19,409 bases of DNA, taken from assembly GCA_937138275.1 (NCBI GenBank), contig CAKZOY010000389.1:1-19409 (forward strand). The letters are read 5' to 3'. The stretch's first letter is position 1. Every line of letters begins with the position of its first letter. The notes under the pieces are model-generated. The model was not told where the DNA came from. It ran no database searches and worked only from the letters and a program-made list of their open reading frames with translations. Positions 1 to 7,929 of the stretch are shown piece by piece. Source of the DNA: an uncultured Chloroflexota bacterium. Its GTDB lineage: Bacteria > Chloroflexota > Anaerolineae > B4-G1 > DUEL01. A program made the translations under genes and the position numbers.

Positions 1-566
1 TCGGTCGGAGTATCCAGGTCAAACCGGGTGGCCGCGGATGGAGCAAGGGCCCGGGTTGGAACGCGCGCTTCCTCCGAAAGCACCCATCCCAGCGCGTTAT
101 CTCGTTCTACCGCTGCAATATGGGGAATCAGGGAACGAGCAGGATAGAAAGCAATCCAATCGGAAGAGTAGAGATTGTTGGTTATCGCTTGAGGACGATC
201 CTCGGAGAGAGCGACCAGAACCTCCCGCCACATTGCCGGGCTCATCAAGGGGGCGGAGCCCCCACCCGCATAGAGAACGCGGTCAGCGCCTGCGCGCTGG
301 ATCAGACGCGCCAGACGCCGACCGAAATGGAAAGGTTCGTCCGGGGGATCTGTGTCCACCTCCACGGGAAGTGTGCCCAGGCTGGAAGTCCAGGAAGGGT
401 CATTCGTGGCGAGGATAATTCGCTCAACCTCGCCGGTTTCCAGAAGCGTCTCTACCAGGTCTACGCTGGCTGCCTGGAGTGAGCGCTGAAGCGCTCGCTC
501 CACCTCACTTTCCCCTCCCCCTCCGACCATTAAAATGAGAGTGATCGGTTCCGTCGCCCTGCTCAG
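1..566 (-). CDS. Nucleotidyltransferase-like protein, partial (3' end outside window)
   Basis: The minus strand is open without a stop from 566 to the window edge and encodes 188 complete residues; the C-terminus is missing. I see an N-terminal hydrophobic strand leading to a glycine loop (LILMVGGGGESE, residues 10-21), then IILATNDPSW (50-59), VLYAGGGSAPLMS (97-109), NNLYSSDWIAF (130-140) and ATRFDLDTPT near the cut end. This pattern of a glycine loop, a hydrophobic strand and a second Gly-rich loop resembles GT-A-fold nucleotidyltransferases of the MobA/CofC type, but I cannot name the family or the substrate. No ATG stands next to a ribosome binding site. A strong AAGGAGGGG (570-578) lies just upstream of an in-frame CTG at 566, which I take as the start. 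The ATG at 530 is the conventional alternative but lacks an SD sequence. It starts 32 bases after hpf, so it is probably cotranscribed. Confidence 0.6.
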   Translation of the reverse strand, partial: MSRATEPITLILMVGGGGESEVERALQRSLQAASVDLVETLLETGEVERIILATNDPSWTSSLGTLPVEVDTDPPDEPFHFGRRLARLIQRAGADRVLYAGGGSAPLMSPAMWREVLVALSEDRPQAITNNLYSSDWIAFYPARSLIPHIAAVERDNALGWVLSEEARVPTRALAPSAATRFDLDTPT

Positions 567-598
567 TCGCCCCTCCTTCGCGACAAAATGCTCGTCGG

Positions 599-1144
599 CT
601 ATCGCAACTCTGGGATAATCAGACCATAGTTTCCGTCGCGGCGGCGATAGACCACGTTGATTCCTCCGTCCACGGCATTCAAGAACACAAAGAACTGGTG
701 CCCCAGAAGTTCCATCTGCTCAATCGCCTCATCCGGCGTCATTGGACTCATCTCAAATCGCTTGACGCGCACAACCTGTCCGGGAGGGACTTCCTCCGCA
801 GGCGTTTCCTCCAGTATGCCTTCTTCTTCTGCGCTCCGCTGCCAGCGGTCCTGTCGGCGCGTCTTATAGCGGGTAATCTGCCGGCGCATTTTATCCAGCG
901 CGGCATCAATGGCCGTGAACATATCCGAGGATCGCTCCTCTGTTCGCAAAATGATGCGGGGGGTGCGAATGGTCAATTGAGCCACCTGGCGATCCGCACT
1001 GGAGCGGGTGCTTTCCACAGCAAGGTCCACCCGAACATCGGTAATATTCGGGAGATATCGGCTCAATTTGTTCACTTTTTTCTCCACATATTCCTGCAAT
1101 CGCGGTGTGAGTTCCATATTGCGAGTGAAAAGTTGGATTTCCAT
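599..1144 (-). CDS. hpf: Ribosome hibernation promoting factor, long form
   Basis: Encodes 181 residues, the usual size of long HPF. Residues 1-105 match the S30AE/RaiA fold, starting MEIQLFTRNMELTPRLQEYV and containing the basic stretch RRQITRYKTRRQDR. After an acidic linker, residues 123-181 form the C-terminal dimerisation domain, with KRFEMSPMTPDEAIEQMELL, GHQFFVFLNA and NVVYRRRDGNYGLIIPEL. In the long-HPF family the N-terminal domain binds the 30S decoding region in stationary phase and the C-terminal domain pairs two ribosomes into a 100S dimer. The start has a near-perfect SD (AAGGAGG, 7 bases before ATG). It lies 21 bases after comF in the same direction, an adjacency also common in Firmicutes. 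Confidence 0.93.
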   Translation of the reverse strand: MEIQLFTRNMELTPRLQEYVEKKVNKLSRYLPNITDVRVDLAVESTRSSADRQVAQLTIRTPRIILRTEERSSDMFTAIDAALDKMRRQITRYKTRRQDRWQRSAEEEGILEETPAEEVPPGQVVRVKRFEMSPMTPDEAIEQMELLGHQFFVFLNAVDGGINVVYRRRDGNYGLIIPELR

Positions 1145-1165
1145 AATTAACCTCCTTTTCCTCTC

Positions 1166-1882
1166 TCAAAAGGCCCGGGCCAACGTTAAAGCCCAGACGG
1201 CACGAGCACCTCCTGCCCGTAACACATCGGCACAGGCTTCCAGGGTGGCACCGGTAGTACATACATCATCTATGAGCAGAACCCGACGTCCATCCATTCG
1301 GCTCGGCGGACAATAGAAAGCATCCTGTACATTGCGGCGGCGGTCGCCCGCCTTCAAGCGCATCTGAGAAGCGGTTGCCCGCACCCGAAATAGAGCCTCC
1401 TCATCAACCGGCAAACCGATGCGCCGAGCCAGCGCCCAGACCAACAGAGCAGCCTGATTGTAGCCGCGGGCCCGCAAACGGGAGGGGTGGAGCGGCACCG
1501 GCACAATGACATCTGCCGGAAGAGGATGCTTTTGCCAGTACTCCGCCATCAACTCTCCCAACGGCTCCGCCAACGCATAGCCATGGCGATATTTCAGGTA
1601 GTGAATAGCCCTTTGTATTGGTCCACAGAACGGAGATACGGAACGAATTCCCTCCAGACGCAAAGGGGTTTTCTCGCATACAGAGCAAAGGGGGCCTGCA
1701 GAAACGGGAGACCCGCAACAGGCACAAATCGGACCGGAGATGCGCGGGAGGCGTGATACACATCCGGAGCAGAGCCATGTACCCACCCGTCGGCAGACCA
1801 CGCAACGAGGGGGGAAAAAGAGGTCCAGCAGTGGCCCAATCAGGACCTCCGGAAACAGGACACGCGGTGACCGAGAGAGCAT
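1166..1882 (-). CDS. comF: ComF family phosphoribosyltransferase-like protein
   Basis: Encodes 238 residues, typical for ComF. The N-terminus (LLDLFFPPRCVVC) leads into two zinc-finger-like cysteine sets: C27/C30/C38/C41, and C53 or C55/C56 with C66/C69. The C-terminal half is a type I phosphoribosyltransferase domain with VPVPLHPSRLRARGYNQAAL (about 127-146) and the PRPP loop VLLIDDVCTTGAT (201-213). ComF proteins are associated with DNA uptake in competent bacteria, where they are thought to act on the cytoplasmic side; the reaction catalysed is not settled. The start at 1882 has no good SD, but it puts the conserved LFFPPRC motif at the expected distance and no better codon is visible. It follows tadC by 50 bases, so a competence-type gene directly follows a pilus platform gene. 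That could be functional or only positional. Confidence 0.92.
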   Translation of the reverse strand: MLSRSPRVLFPEVLIGPLLDLFFPPRCVVCRRVGTWLCSGCVSRLPRISGPICACCGSPVSAGPLCSVCEKTPLRLEGIRSVSPFCGPIQRAIHYLKYRHGYALAEPLGELMAEYWQKHPLPADVIVPVPLHPSRLRARGYNQAALLVWALARRIGLPVDEEALFRVRATASQMRLKAGDRRRNVQDAFYCPPSRMDGRRVLLIDDVCTTGATLEACADVLRAGGARAVWALTLARAF

Positions 1883-1932
1883 GCAGGTTCTGAAAAGTTT
1901 TTCCCCGTCGGAGATTCGGGGAGTGCAAAGGA

Positions 1933-2880
1933 CTACCCACCCAGGAGCCCCTGAAGGGCGCCGCTGGTCATGACTGTCAAAACGCCTGGGCCCAACAGAA
2001 TAATAAATAGGGCGGGGAAGATCAGGAACACAATAGGGATTAGCATTTTAATCGGCGCTTTGCGAGCCAATTCCTCCGCCCGTTGCCGTCGGCGAACCCG
2101 CATCTGGTCGGCCTGAATGCGGAGCACCTTAGCGATACTGACCCCCAACTGGTCTGCCTGGATAATCGCCGCGACGAAGTTGGAGACATCCCGGATATCC
2201 ATTGTATCGGCCATATTTCGCAGGGCTTCGCGCCGAAGTTTCCCCAATTGAATCTCGTAGAGGACACGGGCGAAGGCGTGGCTCAGTTCGTTATCCCATT
2301 TCTCCACCACTTTGGCCAGCGCCGCGTCAAAGGAAAGCCCCGCTTCCACGCAGATGGTAAGCAGGTCCAGCGCATCGGGAAGGGAGCGAATGATCTCATG
2401 CTGCCGCTTTCGGATACGGGACCCCAACCACGTGCCCGGCAGGTAAAAACCCAACCCAAAGGCTGCAGGAATCAGCGCCAATTTCTGAATCATCGGCAGT
2501 TTGGACGGACCGACCAGCACAAAGGCTACCCCACCCAGTATCACCATCAGAATGTAGCGGATGGCTACAAACTCTCCCGGCCCAATCTTCTGAGTGAGAC
2601 CAGCCAGTTCCAGATTCCGTCGGGTGCGGATAATCGTCTGTGCGGGGGTCATCCGGTTGAATATCTCGCCAACCTTTTGCAACATCGGTCGGATGACCCG
2701 CTCGCTGAAGGGCAGAGAAAGTTCCAGTTCCTCCAGGGTTGCCGTCCGGCCCAGCGCGCCCAGTTCGGCCAGACGAGCCTCCAGCGCGTCTTCCTGGCGC
2801 GGCGCCCGCCTCCCGACGACCAGCACTCCCACACCGAGCAATACCACCAGACCGATAACCAGGAGCAGCAGAGGATCCAT
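1933..2880 (-). CDS. tadC: Tad pilus inner-membrane platform protein TadC
   Basis: Encodes 315 residues. An N-terminal membrane segment (3-23) is followed by a charged cytoplasmic stretch, a membrane pair around 105-150, the type II secretion F domain (about 165-290) and a C-terminal membrane segment (280-300). F-domain signatures include RSLPDALDLLTICVEAGLSF (165-184), ISQ-type wording in IIQADQLGVSIAKVLRIQAD (239-258) and the exit helix RKAPIKMLIPIVFLIFPALF (273-292). In Tad systems TadC pairs with TadB to form the inner-membrane platform that transmits work from the TadA ATPase to the growing pilus. The gene starts 12 bases after tadB stops and has almost no SD, which suggests translational coupling. 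Its length equals that of TadB here (315), as expected for diverged paralogues. Confidence 0.93.
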   Translation of the reverse strand: MDPLLLLVIGLVVLLGVGVLVVGRRAPRQEDALEARLAELGALGRTATLEELELSLPFSERVIRPMLQKVGEIFNRMTPAQTIIRTRRNLELAGLTQKIGPGEFVAIRYILMVILGGVAFVLVGPSKLPMIQKLALIPAAFGLGFYLPGTWLGSRIRKRQHEIIRSLPDALDLLTICVEAGLSFDAALAKVVEKWDNELSHAFARVLYEIQLGKLRREALRNMADTMDIRDVSNFVAAIIQADQLGVSIAKVLRIQADQMRVRRRQRAEELARKAPIKMLIPIVFLIFPALFIILLGPGVLTVMTSGALQGLLGG

Positions 2881-2892
2881 AGAGGTGATCTC

Positions 2893-3840
2893 TTACACTT
2901 CAATATCAGCAATTTTGCGGGTGATGAAGAACCCGGCGACGATCCCCGATCCGGCAACCCCCAGCATGATCCAGCCACAGGGATGCTGGAACATCGGGCC
3001 CATAAATTGGGGGTTGATGAAATAGACCAGGATCGCCACTCCAACAGGCAACAGGCTGACCAGGTAGCCGGAGTACCGGGCCTGAGCGGTAAGGGCGCGA
3101 ATTTCTCCCTTAATACGCACTCGTTCGCGAATGGTGAAACTGATGGTATCCAGCACTTCCGCCAGATTGCCGCCGACCTCTTGCTGAACCTTGATTGCCG
3201 TAACCGTCATATCCAGGTCGTCAGAAGGGACCCGGCGGAGCAGGTTATCCAGTGCCTGCTCCAACCCCAATCCCAACTGGACCTCTTTGACGACCCGATC
3301 AAACTCTTCCGATGCCGGTGGGTCCATCTCTTTGGCCACCACCTCCATCGCCTGAAGAACGCTATACCCGGCGCGGATGGCATTGACCATCATATTGATG
3401 ATATCCCCCAACTGGTCGTTGAACGCCTTGAGCCGCTTGCCCTGCAGGTAAGAGACATACCAGCGAGGAGCAAAGAAGCCCAGTACCGCGGCCACCAGAG
3501 AGAGGGGAATATTACGCCGCAGGACAAACATTATGGCGGGGAACAGAATCATGCAGATAATCGTGGCCGCAATGAACTCTCCAGCCGTCAACTTCAGGTT
3601 GGCCCGTGCCAGTTGCGTGCGCAGGTTGCGAGCAAAACCCCGTTCGGCCAGTGCCTTATCCAGCCGTTCCCCCAGCGGAGAGAGCCGCTGACCGGAGACC
3701 GGCTTCGCCTTCTTCTCCACACCAAGGGCATAGCGGTCCAATCGCTCGCTGACCTCGTCCTGCTTCCGGCCACCCACCAGCAGCAAGATGATGGCAACGA
3801 TGACCAGAAGCCCGCCCAATGCCAGGAAAATCGTATCCAT
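2893..3840 (-). CDS. tadB: Tad pilus inner-membrane platform protein TadB
   Basis: Encodes 315 residues from the ATG at 3840. I chose this start because the protein then opens with a membrane helix (MDTIFLALGG..., 4-23) and because AGGAGGGGG lies 9-17 bases upstream; longer readings only run back into cpaF. Further membrane segments are at about 90-125 and 258-307. The F domain (about 140-255) contains FNDQLGDIINMMVNAIRAGY (140-159), the acidic AMEVVAKEMDPPASEEF and the loop KVQQEVGGNLAEVLDTIS (217-234), the typical T2SSF hallmark. It acts with TadC as the platform beneath the pilus. It sits 19 bases after cpaF and 12 bases before tadC in one operon. Confidence 0.94.
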   Translation of the reverse strand: MDTIFLALGGLLVIVAIILLLVGGRKQDEVSERLDRYALGVEKKAKPVSGQRLSPLGERLDKALAERGFARNLRTQLARANLKLTAGEFIAATIICMILFPAIMFVLRRNIPLSLVAAVLGFFAPRWYVSYLQGKRLKAFNDQLGDIINMMVNAIRAGYSVLQAMEVVAKEMDPPASEEFDRVVKEVQLGLGLEQALDNLLRRVPSDDLDMTVTAIKVQQEVGGNLAEVLDTISFTIRERVRIKGEIRALTAQARYSGYLVSLLPVGVAILVYFINPQFMGPMFQHPCGWIMLGVAGSGIVAGFFITRKIADIEV

Positions 3841-3859
3841 CTTGCTTGTCCCCCTCCTT

Positions 3860-5245
3860 CTATCGCCGTATCCGCTCCCCAATGCCAAAGATAGTGGGCG
3901 GCAGATGGATCCCCGCAGTTTCAATCTTTTCCATAAACTTGGGGCGAATTCCTGTCGGGCGGAGACGGCCAATGACCTTACCGTTCTCAACTCCAGCAAT
4001 CTCAAATTTGAAAACCTCGGACATCGTGATGACGTCACCCTCCATACCCTCAATGGCCGAAACGCTCACCACTTTGCGCGTACCGTCCCGTAGACGCTCC
4101 AACTGGATGATGAGGTCCAGCGCGCTGGCGATCTGCTCCCGAATGGCCCGGTGCGGGAGGTCCATACTGGCCATCAGGATCATGTTTTCCATCCGGGCCA
4201 GCGCATCCCGGGGGGAGTTGGCATGGATGGTGGTCATAGAGCCCTCGTGCCCGGTGTTCATCGCTTGGAGCATATCAAATGCCTCGGGGCCGCGGCACTC
4301 GCCCACGATAATCCGGTCTGGTCGCATCCGCAGCGCGTTGATCACCAGGTCGCGAATGGTCACTTCCCCGCGCCCCTCAATGTTCGGTGGGCGGGACTCC
4401 AGCGTGACCACATGCTCCTGCTGCAACTGCAACTCCGCCGCGTTTTCAATGGTGATAATCCGCTCGTCGTTGGGAATGAACCCGGAGAGGACATTCAGGA
4501 AAGTCGTCTTCCCGGTGCCCGTACCGCCAGAGACTACGATGTTCAACTTGGCCTGTACGCCGGCCTTGAGGAATTCCATCGCCTCCGGCGTAATAGAGCC
4601 CAGTTCAATGAGTTTCTCCGCCGTCAAAGGAATCTTGAAGAACTTCCGGATCGTCAACACCGGCCCGATGAGGGAAAGGGGCGGGATAATGGCATTGACG
4701 CGCGAACCGTCGGGCAGGCGAGCATCCTGATAGGGGACACTCTCATCAATCCGGCGCCCCAGCGGAGCGATGATGCGCTCTATGATCCGCATCAGATGCT
4801 CTTCCGACTCAAACGCGGCATTGGTGCGCTCAATCTTGCCACGCCGCTCCACGTAGATGTTCTTGGGGCCGTTGACCATAATTTCGGTCACGGTAGGGTC
4901 GGCCAGGAAGGGCTCCAGCGGCCCCAATCCCAGAATTTCCGCCACGATCTGCTCAAAAAGCCGTTCTTTTTCGGCCCGGCTGAGGACGATGCGCTCTTCG
5001 GCCAGAATGCCTTCAAACAATTCCCGAATCGTGCGCCGAACCTCATCCTGTCGGCTCACATCCATCGTGGGGTCCAGTTCATCTATCAGTTTGTTCTGGA
5101 TCCGCGTCTTCAGATCGCGATAGGTGTCGCGCAACGGGGAAGGAGCAGAAGCCGGCCGCGGGGTTGCTGGCGTTCCAGGCCCCGCAGGAGCGGACGGCTG
5201 CTGAGTAGAAGGCTGACCTTTTTCAATCCGTCGCAAAAGGGACAT
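3860..5245 (-). CDS. cpaF: Tad pilus assembly ATPase CpaF/TadA
   Basis: Encodes 461 residues, the normal size for CpaF. A disordered Pro/Ala-rich tail (11-38) precedes the N-terminal helical domain (about 40-120, with ILGLGPLEPFLADPTVTEIM). The RecA-like secretion ATPase core follows: Walker A GGTGTGKT (240-247), Asp-box-like ITIENAAELQ (264-273), Walker B RPDRIIVGECRGPEA (308-322) and the His box TGHEGSMTTIHANS (331-344). All catalytic motifs look intact. In this family a hexamer hydrolyses ATP at the membrane to drive subunit insertion through TadB/TadC. The SD AGGAGGTG is well placed. It is preceded by cpaE (gap 51 bases) and followed by tadB (gap 19). Confidence 0.96.
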   Translation of the reverse strand: MSLLRRIEKGQPSTQQPSAPAGPGTPATPRPASAPSPLRDTYRDLKTRIQNKLIDELDPTMDVSRQDEVRRTIRELFEGILAEERIVLSRAEKERLFEQIVAEILGLGPLEPFLADPTVTEIMVNGPKNIYVERRGKIERTNAAFESEEHLMRIIERIIAPLGRRIDESVPYQDARLPDGSRVNAIIPPLSLIGPVLTIRKFFKIPLTAEKLIELGSITPEAMEFLKAGVQAKLNIVVSGGTGTGKTTFLNVLSGFIPNDERIITIENAAELQLQQEHVVTLESRPPNIEGRGEVTIRDLVINALRMRPDRIIVGECRGPEAFDMLQAMNTGHEGSMTTIHANSPRDALARMENMILMASMDLPHRAIREQIASALDLIIQLERLRDGTRKVVSVSAIEGMEGDVITMSEVFKFEIAGVENGKVIGRLRPTGIRPKFMEKIETAGIHLPPTIFGIGERIRR

Positions 5246-5296
5246 CTTTCACCTCCTGACATAACAACCCGAAAGGTGTCTGAATACATCCTCACA

Positions 5297-6589
5297 TCAT
5301 ATTCCCAGAGCCCGTCCCAGGAGACGGCGACTGGCTTCTACAGAGACCTCCTCTTCCTCTGACCTCTTCAGTTGATTCAAACGCTCCAGGACATTTGCCG
5401 ACAGATGGACGAACGCCTGGCCGATGGGGCGACTGGCTTCCTCTACGGCGATAGGCAAACCCCGGTTCGCCCCTACGATCCCAGCCCGTTCGTCGTAGGG
5501 AATATGGGCCATTGAGGGAATCAGGGCTCGTTCAATCTGATCCAGCCGCAGGCCGGTCTTGCGGTCCGCGTAGTTAATCACCAGACCGATCTTCTCCCGG
5601 GGATAGCCGAGCCGGTCAGCCAGTTCCAGGAAATGACGGGCATCTTTGATATCGGGAATGAGCGGCGTGATCACCAGGAGGATCAGGTCTGCCTGATCCA
5701 GGAATGTCAGGGTCAACTCATTCAGTATGCTCCAGGTGTCCACGACCACCAGGTCAAATTCTCTCAACAGACCCTCCAGAATCACCCCGATCCGACGACT
5801 GCTCTCGGCCATCCCGCCGTCGGCGCCGATCACGGCATCCGCCGCCTCCGGATGGGGCGGGGCCAGCAACGCCTTCACACCGGAGGAATGGGGAGTCAGG
5901 ACACTGGTGAGCAGGTCGGTGTCCAGTTCCTCCACCCGAACGGCCAGGTCTGCAATGCTGCGACTGGGCTGAAGATTGAGCATCACCCCGACATCGCCGA
6001 ACTGGAAACTCCCGTCTACAATCGCCACCTTCTGACTGACTCCCAGACGGGTTTGCAGTGCGACGGCGAGGTTTACCGCCACCGTGGTGCAGCCAACCCC
6101 CCCCTTGGGGGAGAAGACGACCACCAGTTGGCCCCGGCGCACCGGAGCAGCGGCTGCGGGACCGCCCGTCGTGACGGTTGGAATCGGGGCCATACGGGCG
6201 GCCTGGGCTCTGCCAATTTCATAGACCCGGCGGATGGTCGCCATCAATTCGTCACCGCTGGGCGGTTTGACCAGGAAATCCCGCGCGCCCGCAGCCATCG
6301 CCCGGCGCATATATCCGGTCTCTCCCTGCACGGAGAGTATGATAATCTGAGCGGTGGGCACCTCCCGCGCAATCTGCTCGGTCGCGGTAATCCCGTCTAT
6401 TCCGGGCAGATTGATATCCATGAGGATCACGTGGGGATTCAACTCCCGCGCCAGTTGCATTCCTTCCTCACCCGTCGCCGCGGTGCCCACAACCTCCACA
6501 TCCGGGGCAAAGGAGAGCAACTTGCGTAGATTCTCCCGCGTCTCCGCAATATCATCCACGATGAGAACCCGGATCTTTCCGCCGTTCAC
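5297..6589 (-). CDS. cpaE: CpaE/TadZ-like pilus localisation ATPase with receiver domain
   Basis: Encodes 430 residues from a GTG start. Residues 5-125 form a response-regulator receiver domain: acidic pair D12/D13, phosphoacceptor D58 in ILMDINLPGIDGI, S86 in the IIILS strand and K108 in FLVKPP. After an Ala/Pro linker (133-152), residues 155-400 form a MinD/ParA-type ATPase with the deviant Walker A KGGVGCTT (162-169), switch I-like FQFGDVGVMLNLQPSR and the FDLVVVDTW strand. CpaE/TadZ proteins mark the pole or site of Tad pilus assembly. In many of them the receiver is degenerate, but here every phosphorylation residue is present. The upstream SD is weak (GGGAGAG). The gene lies 40 bases after cpaB and 51 before cpaF. 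No histidine kinase is in the window. Confidence 0.92.
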   Translation of the reverse strand: MNGGKIRVLIVDDIAETRENLRKLLSFAPDVEVVGTAATGEEGMQLARELNPHVILMDINLPGIDGITATEQIAREVPTAQIIILSVQGETGYMRRAMAAGARDFLVKPPSGDELMATIRRVYEIGRAQAARMAPIPTVTTGGPAAAAPVRRGQLVVVFSPKGGVGCTTVAVNLAVALQTRLGVSQKVAIVDGSFQFGDVGVMLNLQPSRSIADLAVRVEELDTDLLTSVLTPHSSGVKALLAPPHPEAADAVIGADGGMAESSRRIGVILEGLLREFDLVVVDTWSILNELTLTFLDQADLILLVITPLIPDIKDARHFLELADRLGYPREKIGLVINYADRKTGLRLDQIERALIPSMAHIPYDERAGIVGANRGLPIAVEEASRPIGQAFVHLSANVLERLNQLKRSEEEEVSVEASRRLLGRALGI

Positions 6590-6629
6590 CGCTGCGTTCT
6601 CTCCCGATGTTCGTCTGCTTTACCGTGCC

Positions 6630-7730
6630 TTATTCCCCAGGCACCCCTTCAGCTTGCTGAGCAGTTACCTGTTTTTCCAGCGGACTCTTTCCAGGCGCGC
6701 TGACCGCATAGGGCAACTTGGGCGGAACGACAAACCCGTAGCGGGCGATGATGTAGTCCTGGGAAACGCTATCGGTGGAGACGATAACTTCATCCCCCGG
6801 TCGCCGCAGGGCCAGGTCTATGTTCGCCTGCAGTTCCACCAGTGCCTTCAAAACCAGCGCGTCCTGCGGGGTAACGACCAGGATCACTGCCTGGACGGGC
6901 GCAGGAGTGGGCACCGGAGTTGCCTCCGCGGCCGCTGGGGGACCCGTCTGACCTCCTGGGACCAGGATGCCCCCCTCCTGGGGAGCGCTCGTGGTCTGAG
7001 CGGGCGGGGCCGCAGCAGACCCCAAAGGATCCTGATACGTACCAATGCCCAGCACCACGGCGTTCTGAATGGTCAACTGAGCGATATATCGGGTCTGCAT
7101 ACTCTCTTTTTGGGGATAGACCATAATGGCCTGGCCAGTGGGGAGCAGTTCTATCCGACCATAGGTTCCCTGGCAAAGTTGGCCCTCGCCACACTGCAGC
7201 GCAGCCCACTCGTTGGGCAATGCGCTCAAGAATTTTTCGTCCAGTTCCTGCAAGGTCCAGGAGGCCATGATGTCCACATGGTCGCCGGGTTTGATGCTCC
7301 ACGCTACCGCCCCCAACAGGTCCACCGGAATCGCCACCGCGCGCATCCCTGCGGGAACCTGCAATGCAATTGAGGAACCCACCGCTCCCAGTGCTTCCGC
7401 GCTCGGCGCCAGCATACTCGGGGTCAGGGGCGTCCCCTGGGGAATATCCGCCCGCACAAAATAGCCGATCACCTGGGTCGGGTCGGTATAGTAATTGGGA
7501 GGAACAGCGGCAATCGGCCAGTCCAGAAGCATCACATGCTCGGGCGCAAGGGTCAGCCCCCGGGGGAGATTGTTCGCCGCGACCAGGACTTTTACTGTTT
7601 GCACTTCCACCACCGGCGTCTCTTCGGGCTGGGGGCCTCTCTGGCGGCCGCGCAACAAGAGAACCCCCGCGATCAGCGCGATACCCACGATGATCAATAC
7701 CACCAGAAAGAGATTTCGCCGACTACCCAT
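6630..7730 (-). CDS. cpaB: Flp pilus assembly protein CpaB/RcpC
   Basis: Encodes 366 residues, somewhat longer than a minimal CpaB. A membrane anchor (7-26) is followed by an SAF domain (about 44-108: VKVLVAANNLPRGLTLAPEH, ... IPQGTPLTPSML) and the RcpC-type domain (about 118-250), with PAGMRAVAIPVDLLGAVAWS and the loop IKPGDHVDIMASW. An Ala/Pro/Thr-rich insert (about 236-275) divides it from a C-terminal part containing QDALVLKALVELQANIDLAL. In diderms CpaB works in the periplasm with the secretin and is thought to contact peptidoglycan; no secretin gene is seen here. The SD AGGAGG sits 7 bases before the ATG. It is the first gene of the machine operon, with a sigma-70-like promoter about 40 bases upstream. 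Confidence 0.93.
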   Translation of the reverse strand: MGSRRNLFLVVLIIVGIALIAGVLLLRGRQRGPQPEETPVVEVQTVKVLVAANNLPRGLTLAPEHVMLLDWPIAAVPPNYYTDPTQVIGYFVRADIPQGTPLTPSMLAPSAEALGAVGSSIALQVPAGMRAVAIPVDLLGAVAWSIKPGDHVDIMASWTLQELDEKFLSALPNEWAALQCGEGQLCQGTYGRIELLPTGQAIMVYPQKESMQTRYIAQLTIQNAVVLGIGTYQDPLGSAAAPPAQTTSAPQEGGILVPGGQTGPPAAAEATPVPTPAPVQAVILVVTPQDALVLKALVELQANIDLALRRPGDEVIVSTDSVSQDYIIARYGFVVPPKLPYAVSAPGKSPLEKQVTAQQAEGVPGE

Positions 7731-7775
7731 AATGGCCTCCTGAGCGAAGTATCGGGAAGAAGGGCTTCACTTTGT

Positions 7776-7803
7776 ATGATATCCGTTTTTCCGTAAATGT
7801 CAA
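7776..7803 (-). promoter_or_regulatory. Sigma-70-like promoter of the cpaB operon
   Basis: Read on the minus strand, TTGACA (7803-7798, 6/6 consensus) is separated by 16 bases from TATCAT (7781-7776, 5/6). The predicted transcription start is near 7769, giving a leader of about 40 bases with the SD AGGAGG before cpaB at 7730. A GC-rich repeat element begins 13 bases upstream of the -35 box. Confidence 0.75.
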
Positions 7804-7816
7804 ACGGGCGATCTGC

Positions 7817-7929
7817 GGGCTGGTGCAGCATTCGCCGGGCACAGGAAAGGGAGGGGTGTGGGGGTTTTGGGGGCGGCTTCGCCGCCCCCAAAACCCCGTA
7901 TTCCCTTTCACGGGCGCGCCACTCTCAAA
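7817..7929. repeat. GC-rich hairpin repeat, copy 1
   Basis: This element contains a perfect inverted repeat at 7861-7897: 17-bp arms (GGGGTTTTGGGGGCGGC and its complement) around a TTC loop. A second pairing layer lies outside it (GAAAGGGA against TCCCTTTC). It aligns with the element at 16852-16971: both carry a GGGCT...CAGCA-TTC left end, an AGGAA(A)GGG-GGGGTGT left flank, the central hairpin, and a TTCACGGGCGCGYCACTC right flank ending in CTCAAA. The central loop motif GGCGGCTTCGCCGCC is common to all three copies in the window. It lies in the spacer between the cpaB promoter and the end of the TadG-like gene. It could be a REP/MITE-like sequence, a bidirectional terminator or a regulatory structure. 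Confidence 0.8.

Noticed and set aside
38..482. Two overlapping plus-strand frames of about 120 residues
   Set aside because: The minus strand is open through the whole stretch and gives a protein-like sequence with ordered hydrophobic strands and motifs. The plus-strand readings are low-complexity and Arg/Pro-rich, and lack an SD.
2083..3894. 603-residue plus-strand frame
   Set aside because: It lies antisense to tadB and tadC, which have clear family signatures. Its composition (rich in Gln, His, Asp, Arg) is that of an antisense shadow of GC-rich genes.
3841..4053. N-terminal extension of TadB into cpaF
   Set aside because: It overlaps the cpaF 3' end in another frame. The ATG at 3840 has an SD and begins with the expected membrane helix.
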